A stretch of 64,000 nt of DNA from CAVQGZ01 sp942491665 (GCA_942491665.1 CALOBR010000021.1:62001-126000), one strand, 5' to 3'; positions 46,622 to 56,835 are shown, counted from the first letter of the stretch. A program made the numbers and translations. The notes: generated by a model not told the origin, from the sequence alone.

Positions 46622-48472
46622 CTACTCGGCGCCGGCGTCGTCGTCGAGGTCGGCCGCCACCCGACGGTGTGCCACCCAGATCTCTTCGGGCAGCCCGCCG
46701 AACTGATGCAGGTGCGCCTCCCGATGCTCCATCTCCTGCTGCCAGCGGGGGACGTTGATCGACAGGATCGTCTCGAGGTCGTCCGCCGGCATGTCCAGTC
46801 CGGTGAGGTCGAGCTCCTCCTCGGTTGGGATGATGCCGACCGGCGTCTGCTTCCCCTTGACCTCGCCGTCCTTCAGCTGCATCAGCCACAGCAGCGGGCG
46901 GAGGTTCTCCCGGTAGCCGGGCCACAGGAAGTGCCCGTCCTCGGGGTCCCGCTGGAACCAGTTGACGTGGGCGAAGATCGGCTGGTCCTTCGCCGCACCG
47001 ACGATGTTGAGCCAGTGCTGGGCGTAGCGGGCCTCGGGGTAGGACATGAATGGACGCATCGACATCGGGTCGTAGCGAAGTTCGCCCTCCTTGCCCTCGG
47101 CGGCGAATGTCGCCTCGGCGCCGAGCGTGAGCCCGTCGTACACACCCTCGGCCAGGTCATGCATCGCACGGATCAGCGGTTCGCGGTCGCGGGTGCGTCC
47201 GCCGAAGATGATGCCGTCGATGGGCACGCCGGCCGGGTCGTTGTAGTCGTCGGCGATGTTGGGCACGTTGTCGAGCTGGGTGGTGAAGCGGCTGTTCGGG
47301 TGTGCCCACGGGTCGCCCATGGAGTCCTCGGGCCGGTCCGCGATCAGCTCGCCCTTCCAGTCGCGCCAGCCGGTGACGTCGGCCGGTGGCTCCTTCGTCT
47401 TGCCCTCCCACCAGACCTCGTGGGTGGTCTCGTTGTAGGCGATGTTGGTGAACAGCGCTTGGGTGCCTGGTGCCACCGAGGCCAGCGCGGTGGGGTTCGT
47501 CTTCTCGTTGGTGTCCTTGGCGACACCGAACACCCCGTACTCGGGGTTCATGCCGTAGAGCTTGCCGTCGTCCTCGTTGACCCACAGCCACGCGATGTCG
47601 TCGCCGTAGAACGAGACGTGGTATCGGTCGCCGAGGGCGTCCGGGGCGAGCATCATCGCCAGGTTCGTCTTGCCCGAGGCGCTCGGGAACCCGCCGCAGA
47701 TGTGGTAGCGCTTGCCGGTCTGCTTGTCGTCGATCCCGATGAGCAAGAACTGCTCGACGAGGAACTTCCGGGAAGCCCAGCCGTCGTAGGAGCCCTGGCG
47801 CAAGCCGTGCGCGATCTTGCCCAGCAGTGCGTTGCCGCCGTAGGACGACCCGTAGTGCAAGATGGTGCGCTGGTCGGCGACGGTGACGAAGTAGCGCTGG
47901 TCGTCCGGGGTCCCCTGACCGAGGTTCTCCAGGTCGCCGGTGACGTGCACGGCGCGCACGAAGCTGTCCTGATGGGGCAGGTTGTTGAGGTAGTCAACAC
48001 CCACGCGTGCCATGCGGATCATGTGCAGCGCCACGGTGCGGTGGTCGGTGAGCTCGACTCCGGCAGACCAGTGCATCAGCGGGGAGCCGGGCGGTGCCAT
48101 CAGGTAGGGGATGACGTACATCGTCTTGCCGGCCGAGGCTCCACGCATGCGGTCTTCGAGCATGGGGACCATCTCCGAGGCGGGCCGCCAGTTGTTGTAC
48201 TCGCCCTTGTCCTCGGGGTCGCTGGTCGCCACGACGGTCCGTTCCTCGGAACGGGCGGTGTCCTTGTAGTAGCTGCGCGAGTAGTAGAGCCCCTCGCCCG
48301 CGGGCAGGATCTCGCCGGCTTCCAGCGACTCCTGGATCAGGCGTGCGTCGTCGGAAGCATCCACTACCTCGACACGTGCTGCCCCGGTCAGGTCCGCCCA
48401 GTAGCGGACGTACTCGCGGACCTCTTCGTTGGTGAGGCCAGCCTGGTCCAGTACCTGCTCTACATCAGTCAT
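46622..48472 (-). CDS. pckG: Phosphoenolpyruvate carboxykinase (GTP)
   Basis: 616 residues, the normal length for GTP-dependent PEPCK. Kinase P-loop: HICGGFPSASGKTNLAMM. Active-site and metal residues: HVSFYGDDIAWLWVNEDDGK, NPEYGVFGVAKDTNEKTNPT, and SRFTTQLDNVPNIADDYNDP. The GTP-loop region is DGIIFGGRTRDREPLI. It interconverts oxaloacetate and PEP with GTP, normally in gluconeogenesis. The start MTDVEQVLDQ at 48472 is the family N-terminus. It is divergent from the pyruvate:ferredoxin oxidoreductase gene across 440 bases, so both pyruvate-node genes may share control. Confidence 0.95.
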   Translation of the reverse strand: MTDVEQVLDQAGLTNEEVREYVRYWADLTGAARVEVVDASDDARLIQESLEAGEILPAGEGLYYSRSYYKDTARSEERTVVATSDPEDKGEYNNWRPASEMVPMLEDRMRGASAGKTMYVIPYLMAPPGSPLMHWSAGVELTDHRTVALHMIRMARVGVDYLNNLPHQDSFVRAVHVTGDLENLGQGTPDDQRYFVTVADQRTILHYGSSYGGNALLGKIAHGLRQGSYDGWASRKFLVEQFLLIGIDDKQTGKRYHICGGFPSASGKTNLAMMLAPDALGDRYHVSFYGDDIAWLWVNEDDGKLYGMNPEYGVFGVAKDTNEKTNPTALASVAPGTQALFTNIAYNETTHEVWWEGKTKEPPADVTGWRDWKGELIADRPEDSMGDPWAHPNSRFTTQLDNVPNIADDYNDPAGVPIDGIIFGGRTRDREPLIRAMHDLAEGVYDGLTLGAEATFAAEGKEGELRYDPMSMRPFMSYPEARYAQHWLNIVGAAKDQPIFAHVNWFQRDPEDGHFLWPGYRENLRPLLWLMQLKDGEVKGKQTPVGIIPTEEELDLTGLDMPADDLETILSINVPRWQQEMEHREAHLHQFGGLPEEIWVAHRRVAADLDDDAGAE

Positions 48473-48912
48473 TGTCGTCAGAGGCTCTTCCCACGTCGGC
48501 GGCGGATTCCTTGTCACCGTACCGTGCGATGGCCGCTTGGCCAGGGCCTCTCCGACGTGATGAGCAGCACGTCAGTCCCTTGACAGACCGCGTCCCGGCC
48601 CGATCATGTCGGTCAGGAGTTCCGGCTCGTCTGCGCAGCGCGCACGGGCACGATCCGGCGCATGAGGTGGTCGGGCAGCAACCGGTGGGCGGCAGCGAAC
48701 CTGACCGCGCCCTTCGACGAGTGCACGCACGTCGCCCGGCAGCGTCTGGTGGGAGTCCTCGACAGTGCCGAGGGGCGCAGCCTGGGAGGTCGGCCGTGGT
48801 GCGGGGGCCGTTGGATCGGCCAGCAGGGGCCAGTAGGCCTGGTCTTCTCCGCCGGCATCGGAGAGGCTGTCCCCACGACGCACGCACCCTCCTAGTTGCA
48901 CGGGACACGCAC
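48473..48912. other. Divergent control region between pckG and the pyruvate oxidoreductase gene
   Basis: 440 bases with no gene I accept. The minus strand has a fragment reading AVRFAAAHRLLPDHLMRRIV that looks protein-like but is isolated. Both promoters must be here. The oxidoreductase ATG has only a weak upstream purine tract (CGGGAC). No palindrome was clear enough to name as an operator. Confidence 0.45.
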
Positions 48913-51900
48913 ATGACAGGTCAGCAGCCCAAGTACCCAGGCATCCCCGGAGTCATCAATGGCAACGGTGCCTTGGCCCACGTGATGAAGCACGTGTGCG
49001 GAGGCGTGATCGGCTACCCGATCACGCCGTCCACCGAGATCTCCGAGCTGTACGAGGCAGCCCGGGCCGAAGGTGGCGTGAACGTCTGGGGCAAGCATCC
49101 GTTCTTCTTCGAGCCCGAGGGCGAGCACTCCGCGCAAAGTGGTGCCCTGGGCGCAGCCCTGACCGGTGGCCAGTTCGTCTCCAACGCGTCCTCCAGCCAG
49201 GGGATCTTGTACGCGATGGAGTCGCACTACGTCACGGTCGGCAAGAAGATCGGCGGCTTCGTGCTGCAGGTCGCGGCACGTGTGGTGTCCAAGCACTCCC
49301 TCAACGTGATGGCCGGGCACGACGACGTCTACGCCTTGCTCTCCGCCGGCTACACCGTCCTGTTCGGCTCCAACCCCCAGGAGGCCGCCGACCTGGCATC
49401 AATCTCGTACCGCACCTCGTCGCTGTCGCTGATCCCGGTCGCCAACGCGATGGACGGGTTTGCCACCAGCCACATGCTCAGCGAGGCGCTCATGCCCGAG
49501 CCGGAGCTGCTGCGTGAGTACCTCGGTGACCCCGCGGGGCGGATCCCGTCCCCGACGGTCGCCCAAGAGCTGCTGTTCGGCGCCAAGGGGCGCGTGTTCC
49601 AGCTCAACGCCTACCTCGACCGGCACCGTGACGACTTCCGCCCGTCCGACCACGCCGAGCTCCTCGCCTACCTGAGCGCCGAAGAGGCTGCCGTGGAGCA
49701 GGACAACGAGGGCGACCTGGTCGACGCGACGATGCAGTGGGTGCCAACCGAGCTGCATGCCCAGTGGCGGCGCCAGTGGCGCAACTCGATGGAGAAGGGG
49801 ACGCGTCAGCTCGTCCCCGCTCTCGTGGACGTCAACAACCCCGGCCTGACCGGGCCGGTGCAGAACCAGCCCGACTTCCAGGCCGGCGCCGTCGACCACC
49901 GCACCCACTTCGCCAGCGCCGTGCCGTCGCTGGTGCGCCAGGCCATGGAGGAGTACTCCGAGCTCACCGGACGCAGCTACTCGCCCATCCACACCTACGG
50001 CACCGAGGACGCCGACTACATCATGGTCGGGCTCGGCTCCATCACCGACGACGTACGCGCCGTGTTGCCGGTGCTGCGTGAGCGCGGCCTCAAGGTGGGC
50101 GTCGTGTCGGTCAAGCTGCTCCAGCCGTTCCCCGAGGCCGAGCTCGTCGCGGCGCTGAGCGGGGCGAAGGCCGTCACCGTGCTCGAGCGTTCCGACCAGA
50201 CGGCACTGACCAGCTTCGTCACCCAGGCACTGTTCAAGGCACGCGCCAATGCCGATGCCGAGCAGTACCCCGGCCTTCCCGCGATCGAGTCGACCCCACG
50301 GCTGACCACGGCGATCTTCGGGCTCGGCGGGCACGACGTGCAGCCGCGCCACCTGGTCGCGGCCTTCCAGAACATGGTCGACGGCAGCAAGGCGCCGCTG
50401 GTCTACCTGGGCTCGCAGTTCTTCAGCGACACCGCGTCGGGCACCATGGCCGACCTGCAGGATCGTCTGCGCTCGGCGTACCCCGAGACCGAGCTGATGG
50501 CCCTGACGACCAAGCCGAACCCGGTGATGCTGCCGGAGACGGCGATGCGCATCCGGTTCCACTCGGTCGGTGGCTACGGCACGATCGCGACCGGCAAGCT
50601 GCTGACCGACCTGCTCGCCGGGGCGCTCGGCCTGCACTCGAAGTCGGCGCCGAAGTACGGCTCGGAGAAGAGTGGTGCGCCCACGAACTACTACATCACC
50701 CTGAGCCCCGATCCGGTGCTGATCACCAACGCCGAGCTCGAGGACGTCGAGATCGTCGTCTCGCCCGACCACAAGGCGTTCATCCACACCAACCCGCTCA
50801 AGGGCATGGTGCAGGGTGGCACGTTCATCCTGCAGTCAGACTCCGACCCCGAGGACGTGTGGCGCGAGCTGCCGAAGTACGCCCGGCGCACGATCCGGGA
50901 GAAGAAGATCCGCTTCTTGGTCGTGGACGCCTTCAGCGTGGCGAAGAAGCACGCGCCGATCGCCGAGCTCGAGCTGCGGATGATGGGTATCGCCTTCATC
51001 GGAGCCGTCGTCGGCCACGTCGACCGGGTGGTGCAGGGCGCCTCTCGCGAGGCGATCGTGGAGAAGGTGCGCGCCCAGATCGCGAAGAAGTTCGGCAGCA
51101 AGGGCGAGGCCGTCGTCGAGGCCAACATGGCCGTCATCCACGACGGCATCGAGGCCACCCGGGTCGTGGACTACGACCAGCCCCAGTTCGTCGCCATCGA
51201 CGACGAGACCGCCCGGCCGCACATCCTGCACAACGTGTCGGTGTCGGCAGACATGTGCTCGACGTCGTCCGGGGCCACTGGGCTGTTCGACCCGTCCTAC
51301 TACGAAGACATCGTGGCGCGGCCATTCCGTGAGGGGACGATCGGCGAGTCGCCCGTGCTGCCCGGCATCGGTCTGTTCATGCCCGCCGGCACTGCCGCCG
51401 GCAAGGACAAGGGCCTGTTCCGGCGCACGGTCCCGGAGTTCCACTTCGACCTGTGCACCGGCTGCCTGGAGTGCACGCTCGCCTGCCCTGACGCGGCGAT
51501 CCCGAACACCGTGCACGAGATCCACGACCTGCTGCTCACCGCGATCGCCGAGCTCGACGCCACCGAGGCGCAGCGCGAGGCGCTGCGCCGCCACGTCTAC
51601 ACGCTCGCCGAGAACGTGCGCGAGGCCTACCGGGCCGACAAGAACGCACGGCCCTTCCATGAGCTTGTCGCACAAGCGGGGGCGGTGCTCGACCTCGACC
51701 AGCCCTCCCTGCAGCGCACCCTGGACGAGGTCGTGGCTGCCCTGGCCGTGTACCCGGTTGCGCGCACCCGGCCGTTCTTCGACGCGATGGAGAAGGACAC
51801 GCCAGGCACCGGCGGACTGTTCTCCGCCGTCATCGACCCGTGGAAGTGCACCGGCTGCCTCGAGTGCATCGAGGTGTGCAGCCCCGGCGCCCTGACGCCG

Positions 51901-53907
51901 CTCGACCAGGACGCCGACGTGCTGGAGACGCTCCAGCAGCGCTTCGAGGTGCTCAGCGAGCTGCCGAGCACGCCCAAGCGCTTCATCGAGGGGTCGACCA
52001 CGCTGGACGGCGACCTCAAGCGGATGCTGCTGGACCGTCCCAACTTCTACGCCACCACCGGTGGGCACGGCGCCTGCCGCGGCTGCGGCGAGGTGACCGC
52101 GATCCGCCTGGTCACCGCGACCAGCCACGCCCTCGGTGACGAGCGTCGCCGGGCGCACCTCAAGGACCTGGACGAGCTGCTCGCCGGCCTGCAGGACAAG
52201 CTGGTGACCCTCGGCGACGACGAGACGGAGCGGCGCGCGCGCATTGAAGGGCTGCTAGGTGCCCTCGACAGGCGCCTGTACCTGTGGGAGAGCGGCCCCA
52301 CCGGCAACGGTCCGTCGTCGACGGTCGTCGCGAACGCGACCGGCTGCAGCAGCGTCTACGCCTCGACGATGCCGTTCAACTCCTACCTCGACCCGTGGGT
52401 CAACAGCCTGTTCCAAGACACTCAGCCGTTGGCGAAGGGTCTGTTCGAAGGCATCTCCGCCCAGCTCGTGCCTGACGTGCGCGCGCTGCGCACGGCTCGT
52501 CTCGAGCTGGACGACGCCTACGACCCAGCCGTCCACGAGCCCGAGCTGCGCACCCTGTCGTGGGAGAACTTCACCCCCGACGAGCTCGGCCTGATGCCGA
52601 CGGTCATGACGATCGGTGGGGACGGCGCCAGCTACGACATTGGCTTCGGCGCGATGTCGCGTGTGCTGGCCAGCGACACCCCGATCAAGGTGCTGGTGCT
52701 CAACTCCGGCGCGTACTCCAACACGGGCGGCCAGGCCTCGACGTCGAGCTTCACCGGCCAGGACTCCGACCTCTCGCGCTACGGCGGCGGGCACCACGGC
52801 AAGCACGAGACCCGCAAGGAGCTCGGCCTGCTGGCCTCGTTCCACCCGAACGTGTTCGTCAGCGCGACGAGCACGGCCATGCACGGGCACTTCCTCAAGG
52901 CGACCATGGAGATGCTCGGCTACCCGGCACCGGCGGTCATGGACGTCTACACGCCCTGCGGCTCCGAGCACGGGGTGTCGGAGGCGTCGTCCAACGCCCG
53001 GTCACGGCTGGCCGTGGAGAGCCGGATGCATCCGCTGTTCGTGCACGACCCGCGCAAGGGCTCGACACTGCACGACTGGTTCTCCCTGGACGGCAACCCC
53101 GACATCGACAAGACGTGGACGACCAGCACGCTGCAGTACATCGACGACGAGGGCAAGCTGGCGTTGCTGAGCACGCCGCTGACCCCGGCGGAGTTCGCGC
53201 TGGGGGAGACCCGGTTCAAGAAGCAGTTCCGCAAGCTGACGGAGGAGGAGGAGGTCGGCGCGATCCCCATCGACGAGTTCATCGAGATGGGCACGCACCA
53301 GCGCGCTGGGCACACCCCGTTCGTGTACGCCACCGACGACGATCGACGGCTGATCAAGGTGCGGTGCGCGACGTCCATCGTCACCCTCGTGGAAGACAGG
53401 CGGCGCTACTGGCAGACGTTGCAGTACCTGTCCGGCGTGCACGAGGAGCAGCTCACCGCCCTGCACAAGTCAGACATCGAGGCGCTGCGCCAGCAGTACC
53501 AGGAGGCTGCCTCGGCCCGTGAGTCGGGCATGGACGCCATCGCGCGGGCGATGTCGGAGCTGGCGACCTCCAGCAAGGCACCGGTCGGGTTCGGCGGCGG
53601 CGTACCGGCAGCGACGGCGGCCCCGGCCGCGGCGGCTCCGGCCGCAGCAGCGCCCGAAGGCGGCGTTGCCGTCGACGAGCGTGCGGTCTGGCTCGACCCG
53701 GCGGACGAGAAGCTGTGCACCGACTGCGGCACCTGCTACCAAGACCTGCCACAGTTCTTCGAACGCACGACCAAGATCATCGACGGCGCGGCCCAGGACG
53801 TCGCCCAGATGATCCCCGGGGCGCTCGAGACCGTGGAGGTCACCCCCGAGCTGGCCCGACGCATCGAGCGGGTCAAGGCCAACTGCGACGCGGAGATCAT
53901 TCGATGA
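48913..53907 (+). CDS. Single-chain pyruvate:ferredoxin (flavodoxin) oxidoreductase with C-terminal ferredoxin domain
   Basis: 1664 residues. Order: alpha domain (GVIGYPITPSTEISELYEAA), transketolase-C-like domain (near 350-500), gamma domain (RIRFHSVGGYGTIATGKLL), an 8Fe ferredoxin insert (Cys848/851/854/858 and Cys979/982/985/989), then the TPP domain (Cys1055/1058; GGDGASYDIGFGAM; LNSGAYSNTGGQAS). A Pro/Ala linker (about 1560-1585) leads to a further cluster motif, Cys1602-x2-Cys1605-x2-Cys1608 with Cys1658. It oxidises pyruvate and CoA to acetyl-CoA, CO2 and reduced ferredoxin, or the reverse. The appended domain is unusual. The stop overlaps the next gene (ATGA), an NAD(P)H:ferredoxin oxidoreductase. 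Confidence 0.92.
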   Translation: MTGQQPKYPGIPGVINGNGALAHVMKHVCGGVIGYPITPSTEISELYEAARAEGGVNVWGKHPFFFEPEGEHSAQSGALGAALTGGQFVSNASSSQGILYAMESHYVTVGKKIGGFVLQVAARVVSKHSLNVMAGHDDVYALLSAGYTVLFGSNPQEAADLASISYRTSSLSLIPVANAMDGFATSHMLSEALMPEPELLREYLGDPAGRIPSPTVAQELLFGAKGRVFQLNAYLDRHRDDFRPSDHAELLAYLSAEEAAVEQDNEGDLVDATMQWVPTELHAQWRRQWRNSMEKGTRQLVPALVDVNNPGLTGPVQNQPDFQAGAVDHRTHFASAVPSLVRQAMEEYSELTGRSYSPIHTYGTEDADYIMVGLGSITDDVRAVLPVLRERGLKVGVVSVKLLQPFPEAELVAALSGAKAVTVLERSDQTALTSFVTQALFKARANADAEQYPGLPAIESTPRLTTAIFGLGGHDVQPRHLVAAFQNMVDGSKAPLVYLGSQFFSDTASGTMADLQDRLRSAYPETELMALTTKPNPVMLPETAMRIRFHSVGGYGTIATGKLLTDLLAGALGLHSKSAPKYGSEKSGAPTNYYITLSPDPVLITNAELEDVEIVVSPDHKAFIHTNPLKGMVQGGTFILQSDSDPEDVWRELPKYARRTIREKKIRFLVVDAFSVAKKHAPIAELELRMMGIAFIGAVVGHVDRVVQGASREAIVEKVRAQIAKKFGSKGEAVVEANMAVIHDGIEATRVVDYDQPQFVAIDDETARPHILHNVSVSADMCSTSSGATGLFDPSYYEDIVARPFREGTIGESPVLPGIGLFMPAGTAAGKDKGLFRRTVPEFHFDLCTGCLECTLACPDAAIPNTVHEIHDLLLTAIAELDATEAQREALRRHVYTLAENVREAYRADKNARPFHELVAQAGAVLDLDQPSLQRTLDEVVAALAVYPVARTRPFFDAMEKDTPGTGGLFSAVIDPWKCTGCLECIEVCSPGALTPLDQDADVLETLQQRFEVLSELPSTPKRFIEGSTTLDGDLKRMLLDRPNFYATTGGHGACRGCGEVTAIRLVTATSHALGDERRRAHLKDLDELLAGLQDKLVTLGDDETERRARIEGLLGALDRRLYLWESGPTGNGPSSTVVANATGCSSVYASTMPFNSYLDPWVNSLFQDTQPLAKGLFEGISAQLVPDVRALRTARLELDDAYDPAVHEPELRTLSWENFTPDELGLMPTVMTIGGDGASYDIGFGAMSRVLASDTPIKVLVLNSGAYSNTGGQASTSSFTGQDSDLSRYGGGHHGKHETRKELGLLASFHPNVFVSATSTAMHGHFLKATMEMLGYPAPAVMDVYTPCGSEHGVSEASSNARSRLAVESRMHPLFVHDPRKGSTLHDWFSLDGNPDIDKTWTTSTLQYIDDEGKLALLSTPLTPAEFALGETRFKKQFRKLTEEEEVGAIPIDEFIEMGTHQRAGHTPFVYATDDDRRLIKVRCATSIVTLVEDRRRYWQTLQYLSGVHEEQLTALHKSDIEALRQQYQEAASARESGMDAIARAMSELATSSKAPVGFGGGVPAATAAPAAAAPAAAAPEGGVAVDERAVWLDPADEKLCTDCGTCYQDLPQFFERTTKIIDGAAQDVAQMIPGALETVEVTPELARRIERVKANCDAEIIR

Positions 53908-56726
53908 GCACCGGCACCGATGACCTGGCCGCCTACCTGGCCGCCAGCGAGACACTCGAAGCGAGCCGCGCCCAGGTGGAGGTGCTGGAGCACTCCGAGG
54001 GGGTCGAGTCGTTCAACCACCAGCTCGACCTGCTCAAGCGGCGGCTGCGCACCGACCCGCGCGCGTTTCGTGACCTGTTCATCTCCGACGGCATGGCGGC
54101 CGTGGCCTGGGAGTTTCAGCAGGACGAGCTGAGCCCCGAGTTCGTGCAGACGCTGTGGGGGATGCTGCTGCGTGGCGACGACAGCAGCACGATGCTCATG
54201 CGCTTCATCTGGCACGTGCCACTGGGCATGAAGCGCAAGTTCATCCGCGGCATCGACAGCCACCTGTCCGAGCGCTACCCGATGTTCGCCGGCCTGAGCA
54301 ACAACTGGCCCTCCGGCAGCTGGATACCGCCCTACATCCGTGAGGCCGACGACCGGGCCCACGACTTCGGTCTGGTCAACGAGGGCTACCTCGGCTACAT
54401 GGACATCGGCTACTCCTCCCGCGACGTCGACATGTTCGTCTGGCTGGAGGTGCTACGCGACAAGCAGTGCGAGGACAGTCCGTGCGAGCTCGGTGCGTTC
54501 CTCGCCGGCAGCAGCGAGCCCAAGGGCGGCTGCCCGGTGTCCATCCACATCCCGCAGGTGATCGACTTCATCGGCAACGGCAAGTTCAAGGAGGCGCTCG
54601 AGCTCTTGGAGGGCAGCAACCCGCTGCCCGACGTGACTGGTCGCGTCTGCCCGCAAGAGCTGCAGTGCCAAGGCGTCTGCCTGCAGAAGCTGCCCATCGC
54701 GATCGGACAGCTCGAGTGGTTCCTGCCCGAGCGGGAGAAGCTCGCCAACCCCGGCGGCGACGCCGTGCGTTTCGCTGGGCACCGCGACCCCTGGCAGGCG
54801 GCAGCTCACCCACCGGTGGCGATCGTCGGCTCCGGGCCCTCCGGGCTCATCAACGCTTACTTGCTCTCCGCAGAGGGTTTTCCGGTCACCATCTTCGAGG
54901 CGTTCCACGAGCTCGGGGGAGTGCTGCGCTACGGCATCCCCGAGTTCCGTCTGCCCAACGACCTGATCGACGACGTCGTGGGCAAGATCAAGTTGCTCGG
55001 CGGCAAGTTCGTCACCAACTTCGTCGTCGGCAAGACCGCCACGTTGGAAGACCTGCGCGACGCCGGCTTCTGGCGGATCTTCGTCGGCACCGGTGCCGGG
55101 CTTCCCCGCTTCATGAACGTCCCCGGTGAGCACCTGCTCAACGTCATGTCGGCAAACGAGTTCCTGACACGCGTCAACCTCATGCAGGGACGGCGTCCCG
55201 ACTACGAGACACCGCTGCCCGAGACCGAGGGCAAGAACGTCATCGTCATTGGCGGCGGTAACACCGCGATGGATGCTGCCCGCACGGCAAAGCGCCTGAA
55301 CGGCAACGTCACCATCGTCTACCGGCGCACCCAGAAGGAGATGCCGGCCCGCGTCGAGGAGCTCGAGCACGCGCTCGAGGAGGGCATCACCGTCCAAGAG
55401 CTGCGCTCGCCGACGGAGTTCGTCGGCGACTCCACCGGCTTCGTGACCGCCGCGACGCTGGATGTCATGTCGCTCGGTGAGGCCGACGCATCCGGTCGTC
55501 GGCGTCCGGTCGCCACCGGTCAGACCGAGACCATCCCGGTCGACCTGGTGATCATGGCGCTGGGCAACGACGCCAACCCGATCATCAAGGATTCCGAGCC
55601 GCGTATCTCCACGTCCAAGTGGGGCACTCTCGAGCTCGACCACAAGGGCTCGCAGGAGACCTCGCTCCAGGGCATCTACACCGGTGGGGACGCCGCCCGG
55701 GGTGGGTCGACGGCCATCATGGCTGCGGGGGACGGACAGTCGGCCGCTCGGGAGATTCTGGGGGCGACGAACCTGCCTCCCGACGAGGTTCGCGACCGGG
55801 TCCGCCGAGCAGAGGTCTACTCCGACACCGGGGCGACGGCTCAGACGATCCTGGCCAAGAGCCACCTGTCCGACGGCATCGAGGAGTTCACCGTCTACTC
55901 GCCGCTCGTGGCGAAGGCGGCGCAGGCAGGGCAGTTCGTGCGCGTCCTGCCCCGGCCTGACGGCGAGCTGATTCCGCTGACGCTGGCCGACTGGGACGCC
56001 GAGAACGGCACCATCTGCCTCGTCGTGCAGGGTGTCGGCACCAGCAGTGTCGAGATCAACGCGATGGCGGTGGGCGACGCCTTCACCGGCATCGCCGGGC
56101 CGCTCGGCAGGGCCAGCGACATCCACGAGTACGAGAGCGACGAGACAGTCGTGTTCACGGCGGGCGGGCTGGGCCTGCCGCCGGTGTACCCGATCATGGA
56201 GGAGCACCTGCGACGCGGCAACCACGTGACGCTCATCGCGGGCTTCCGCACCGAGAGCCTGATGTTCTGGGCCGAGCCCGACGAGCGCGTCGGCATGCTG
56301 CAGGCCGAGTTCGGCGACCAGCTCGACGTGGTCTACACGACCAACGATGGCACCTTCGGTGTCGAGGGCTTCGTGACCGGTCCGCTGGAAGAGATGCTTC
56401 AGGCCAACCAGCGCGGCGAGGGGCGCACGGTTGCCGAGGTCGTCACGATCGGTCCGCCGCTGATGATGCGGGCGGTCAGCGACCTGTCCAAGCGCTACGA
56501 CACCCCGTGCGTGGCAAGCCTGAACTCGATCATGGTGGACGCCACAGGCATGTGTGGCGCGTGCATGGTGCCGGTGGTCATCGACGGCCAGATGGTGCGC
56601 AAGCACGCGTGCATCGACGGCCCCGAGATCGACAGCCACATCATCGACTGGGAGAAGTTCCTGCCCAGGTTCGGCCTGTTCAAGAACCAGGAGCAGCGCA
56701 GCCGCGTCGAGCACGGCCTGGCCTGA
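53904..56726 (+). CDS. Fused Nfn/GltD-type NAD(P)H:ferredoxin oxidoreductase
   Basis: 940 residues. A ~190-residue N-terminal domain I do not recognise is followed by a GltD-like part. This has the Cys-rich [4Fe-4S] region (CEDSPCELGAF, CPVSIHIP, CPQELQCQGVC), FAD motif VAIVGSGPSGLINAYLL (from residue 305) and NAD(P) motif VIVIGGGNTAMDAARTA. The C-terminal third is FNR/PyrK-like (VFTAGGLGLPPVYPIMEEHL) with a [2Fe-2S] site at Asp879, Cys884, Cys887, Cys903, as in NfnA/NfnS. It therefore joins both subunits of ferredoxin-NADP oxidoreductase in one chain. Overlap with the pyruvate oxidoreductase gene implies it takes or gives electrons there. Electron bifurcation is possible but unproven. Confidence 0.85.
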   Translation: MSTGTDDLAAYLAASETLEASRAQVEVLEHSEGVESFNHQLDLLKRRLRTDPRAFRDLFISDGMAAVAWEFQQDELSPEFVQTLWGMLLRGDDSSTMLMRFIWHVPLGMKRKFIRGIDSHLSERYPMFAGLSNNWPSGSWIPPYIREADDRAHDFGLVNEGYLGYMDIGYSSRDVDMFVWLEVLRDKQCEDSPCELGAFLAGSSEPKGGCPVSIHIPQVIDFIGNGKFKEALELLEGSNPLPDVTGRVCPQELQCQGVCLQKLPIAIGQLEWFLPEREKLANPGGDAVRFAGHRDPWQAAAHPPVAIVGSGPSGLINAYLLSAEGFPVTIFEAFHELGGVLRYGIPEFRLPNDLIDDVVGKIKLLGGKFVTNFVVGKTATLEDLRDAGFWRIFVGTGAGLPRFMNVPGEHLLNVMSANEFLTRVNLMQGRRPDYETPLPETEGKNVIVIGGGNTAMDAARTAKRLNGNVTIVYRRTQKEMPARVEELEHALEEGITVQELRSPTEFVGDSTGFVTAATLDVMSLGEADASGRRRPVATGQTETIPVDLVIMALGNDANPIIKDSEPRISTSKWGTLELDHKGSQETSLQGIYTGGDAARGGSTAIMAAGDGQSAAREILGATNLPPDEVRDRVRRAEVYSDTGATAQTILAKSHLSDGIEEFTVYSPLVAKAAQAGQFVRVLPRPDGELIPLTLADWDAENGTICLVVQGVGTSSVEINAMAVGDAFTGIAGPLGRASDIHEYESDETVVFTAGGLGLPPVYPIMEEHLRRGNHVTLIAGFRTESLMFWAEPDERVGMLQAEFGDQLDVVYTTNDGTFGVEGFVTGPLEEMLQANQRGEGRTVAEVVTIGPPLMMRAVSDLSKRYDTPCVASLNSIMVDATGMCGACMVPVVIDGQMVRKHACIDGPEIDSHIIDWEKFLPRFGLFKNQEQRSRVEHGLA

Positions 56727-56835
56727 CGTCGAGAAACGGCGAGCCTAACGATGGACGCTGAAGATGAACGGACCGGGTCCCGACGGCCCCGTCGTCGACC
56801 TTGGACGTGGGTTTCGGGGGCGTGGCCGGTCGGGC

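Noticed and set aside
46529..48583. 684-codon plus-strand frame opposite pckG
   Set aside because: Val/Gly/Arg-rich shadow; pckG on the minus strand is complete with active-site motifs.
48613..48876. Minus-strand fragment containing AVRFAAAHRLLPDHLMRRIV in the pckG upstream region
   Set aside because: Looks protein-like for about 30 residues only; no family recognised and no flanking support.
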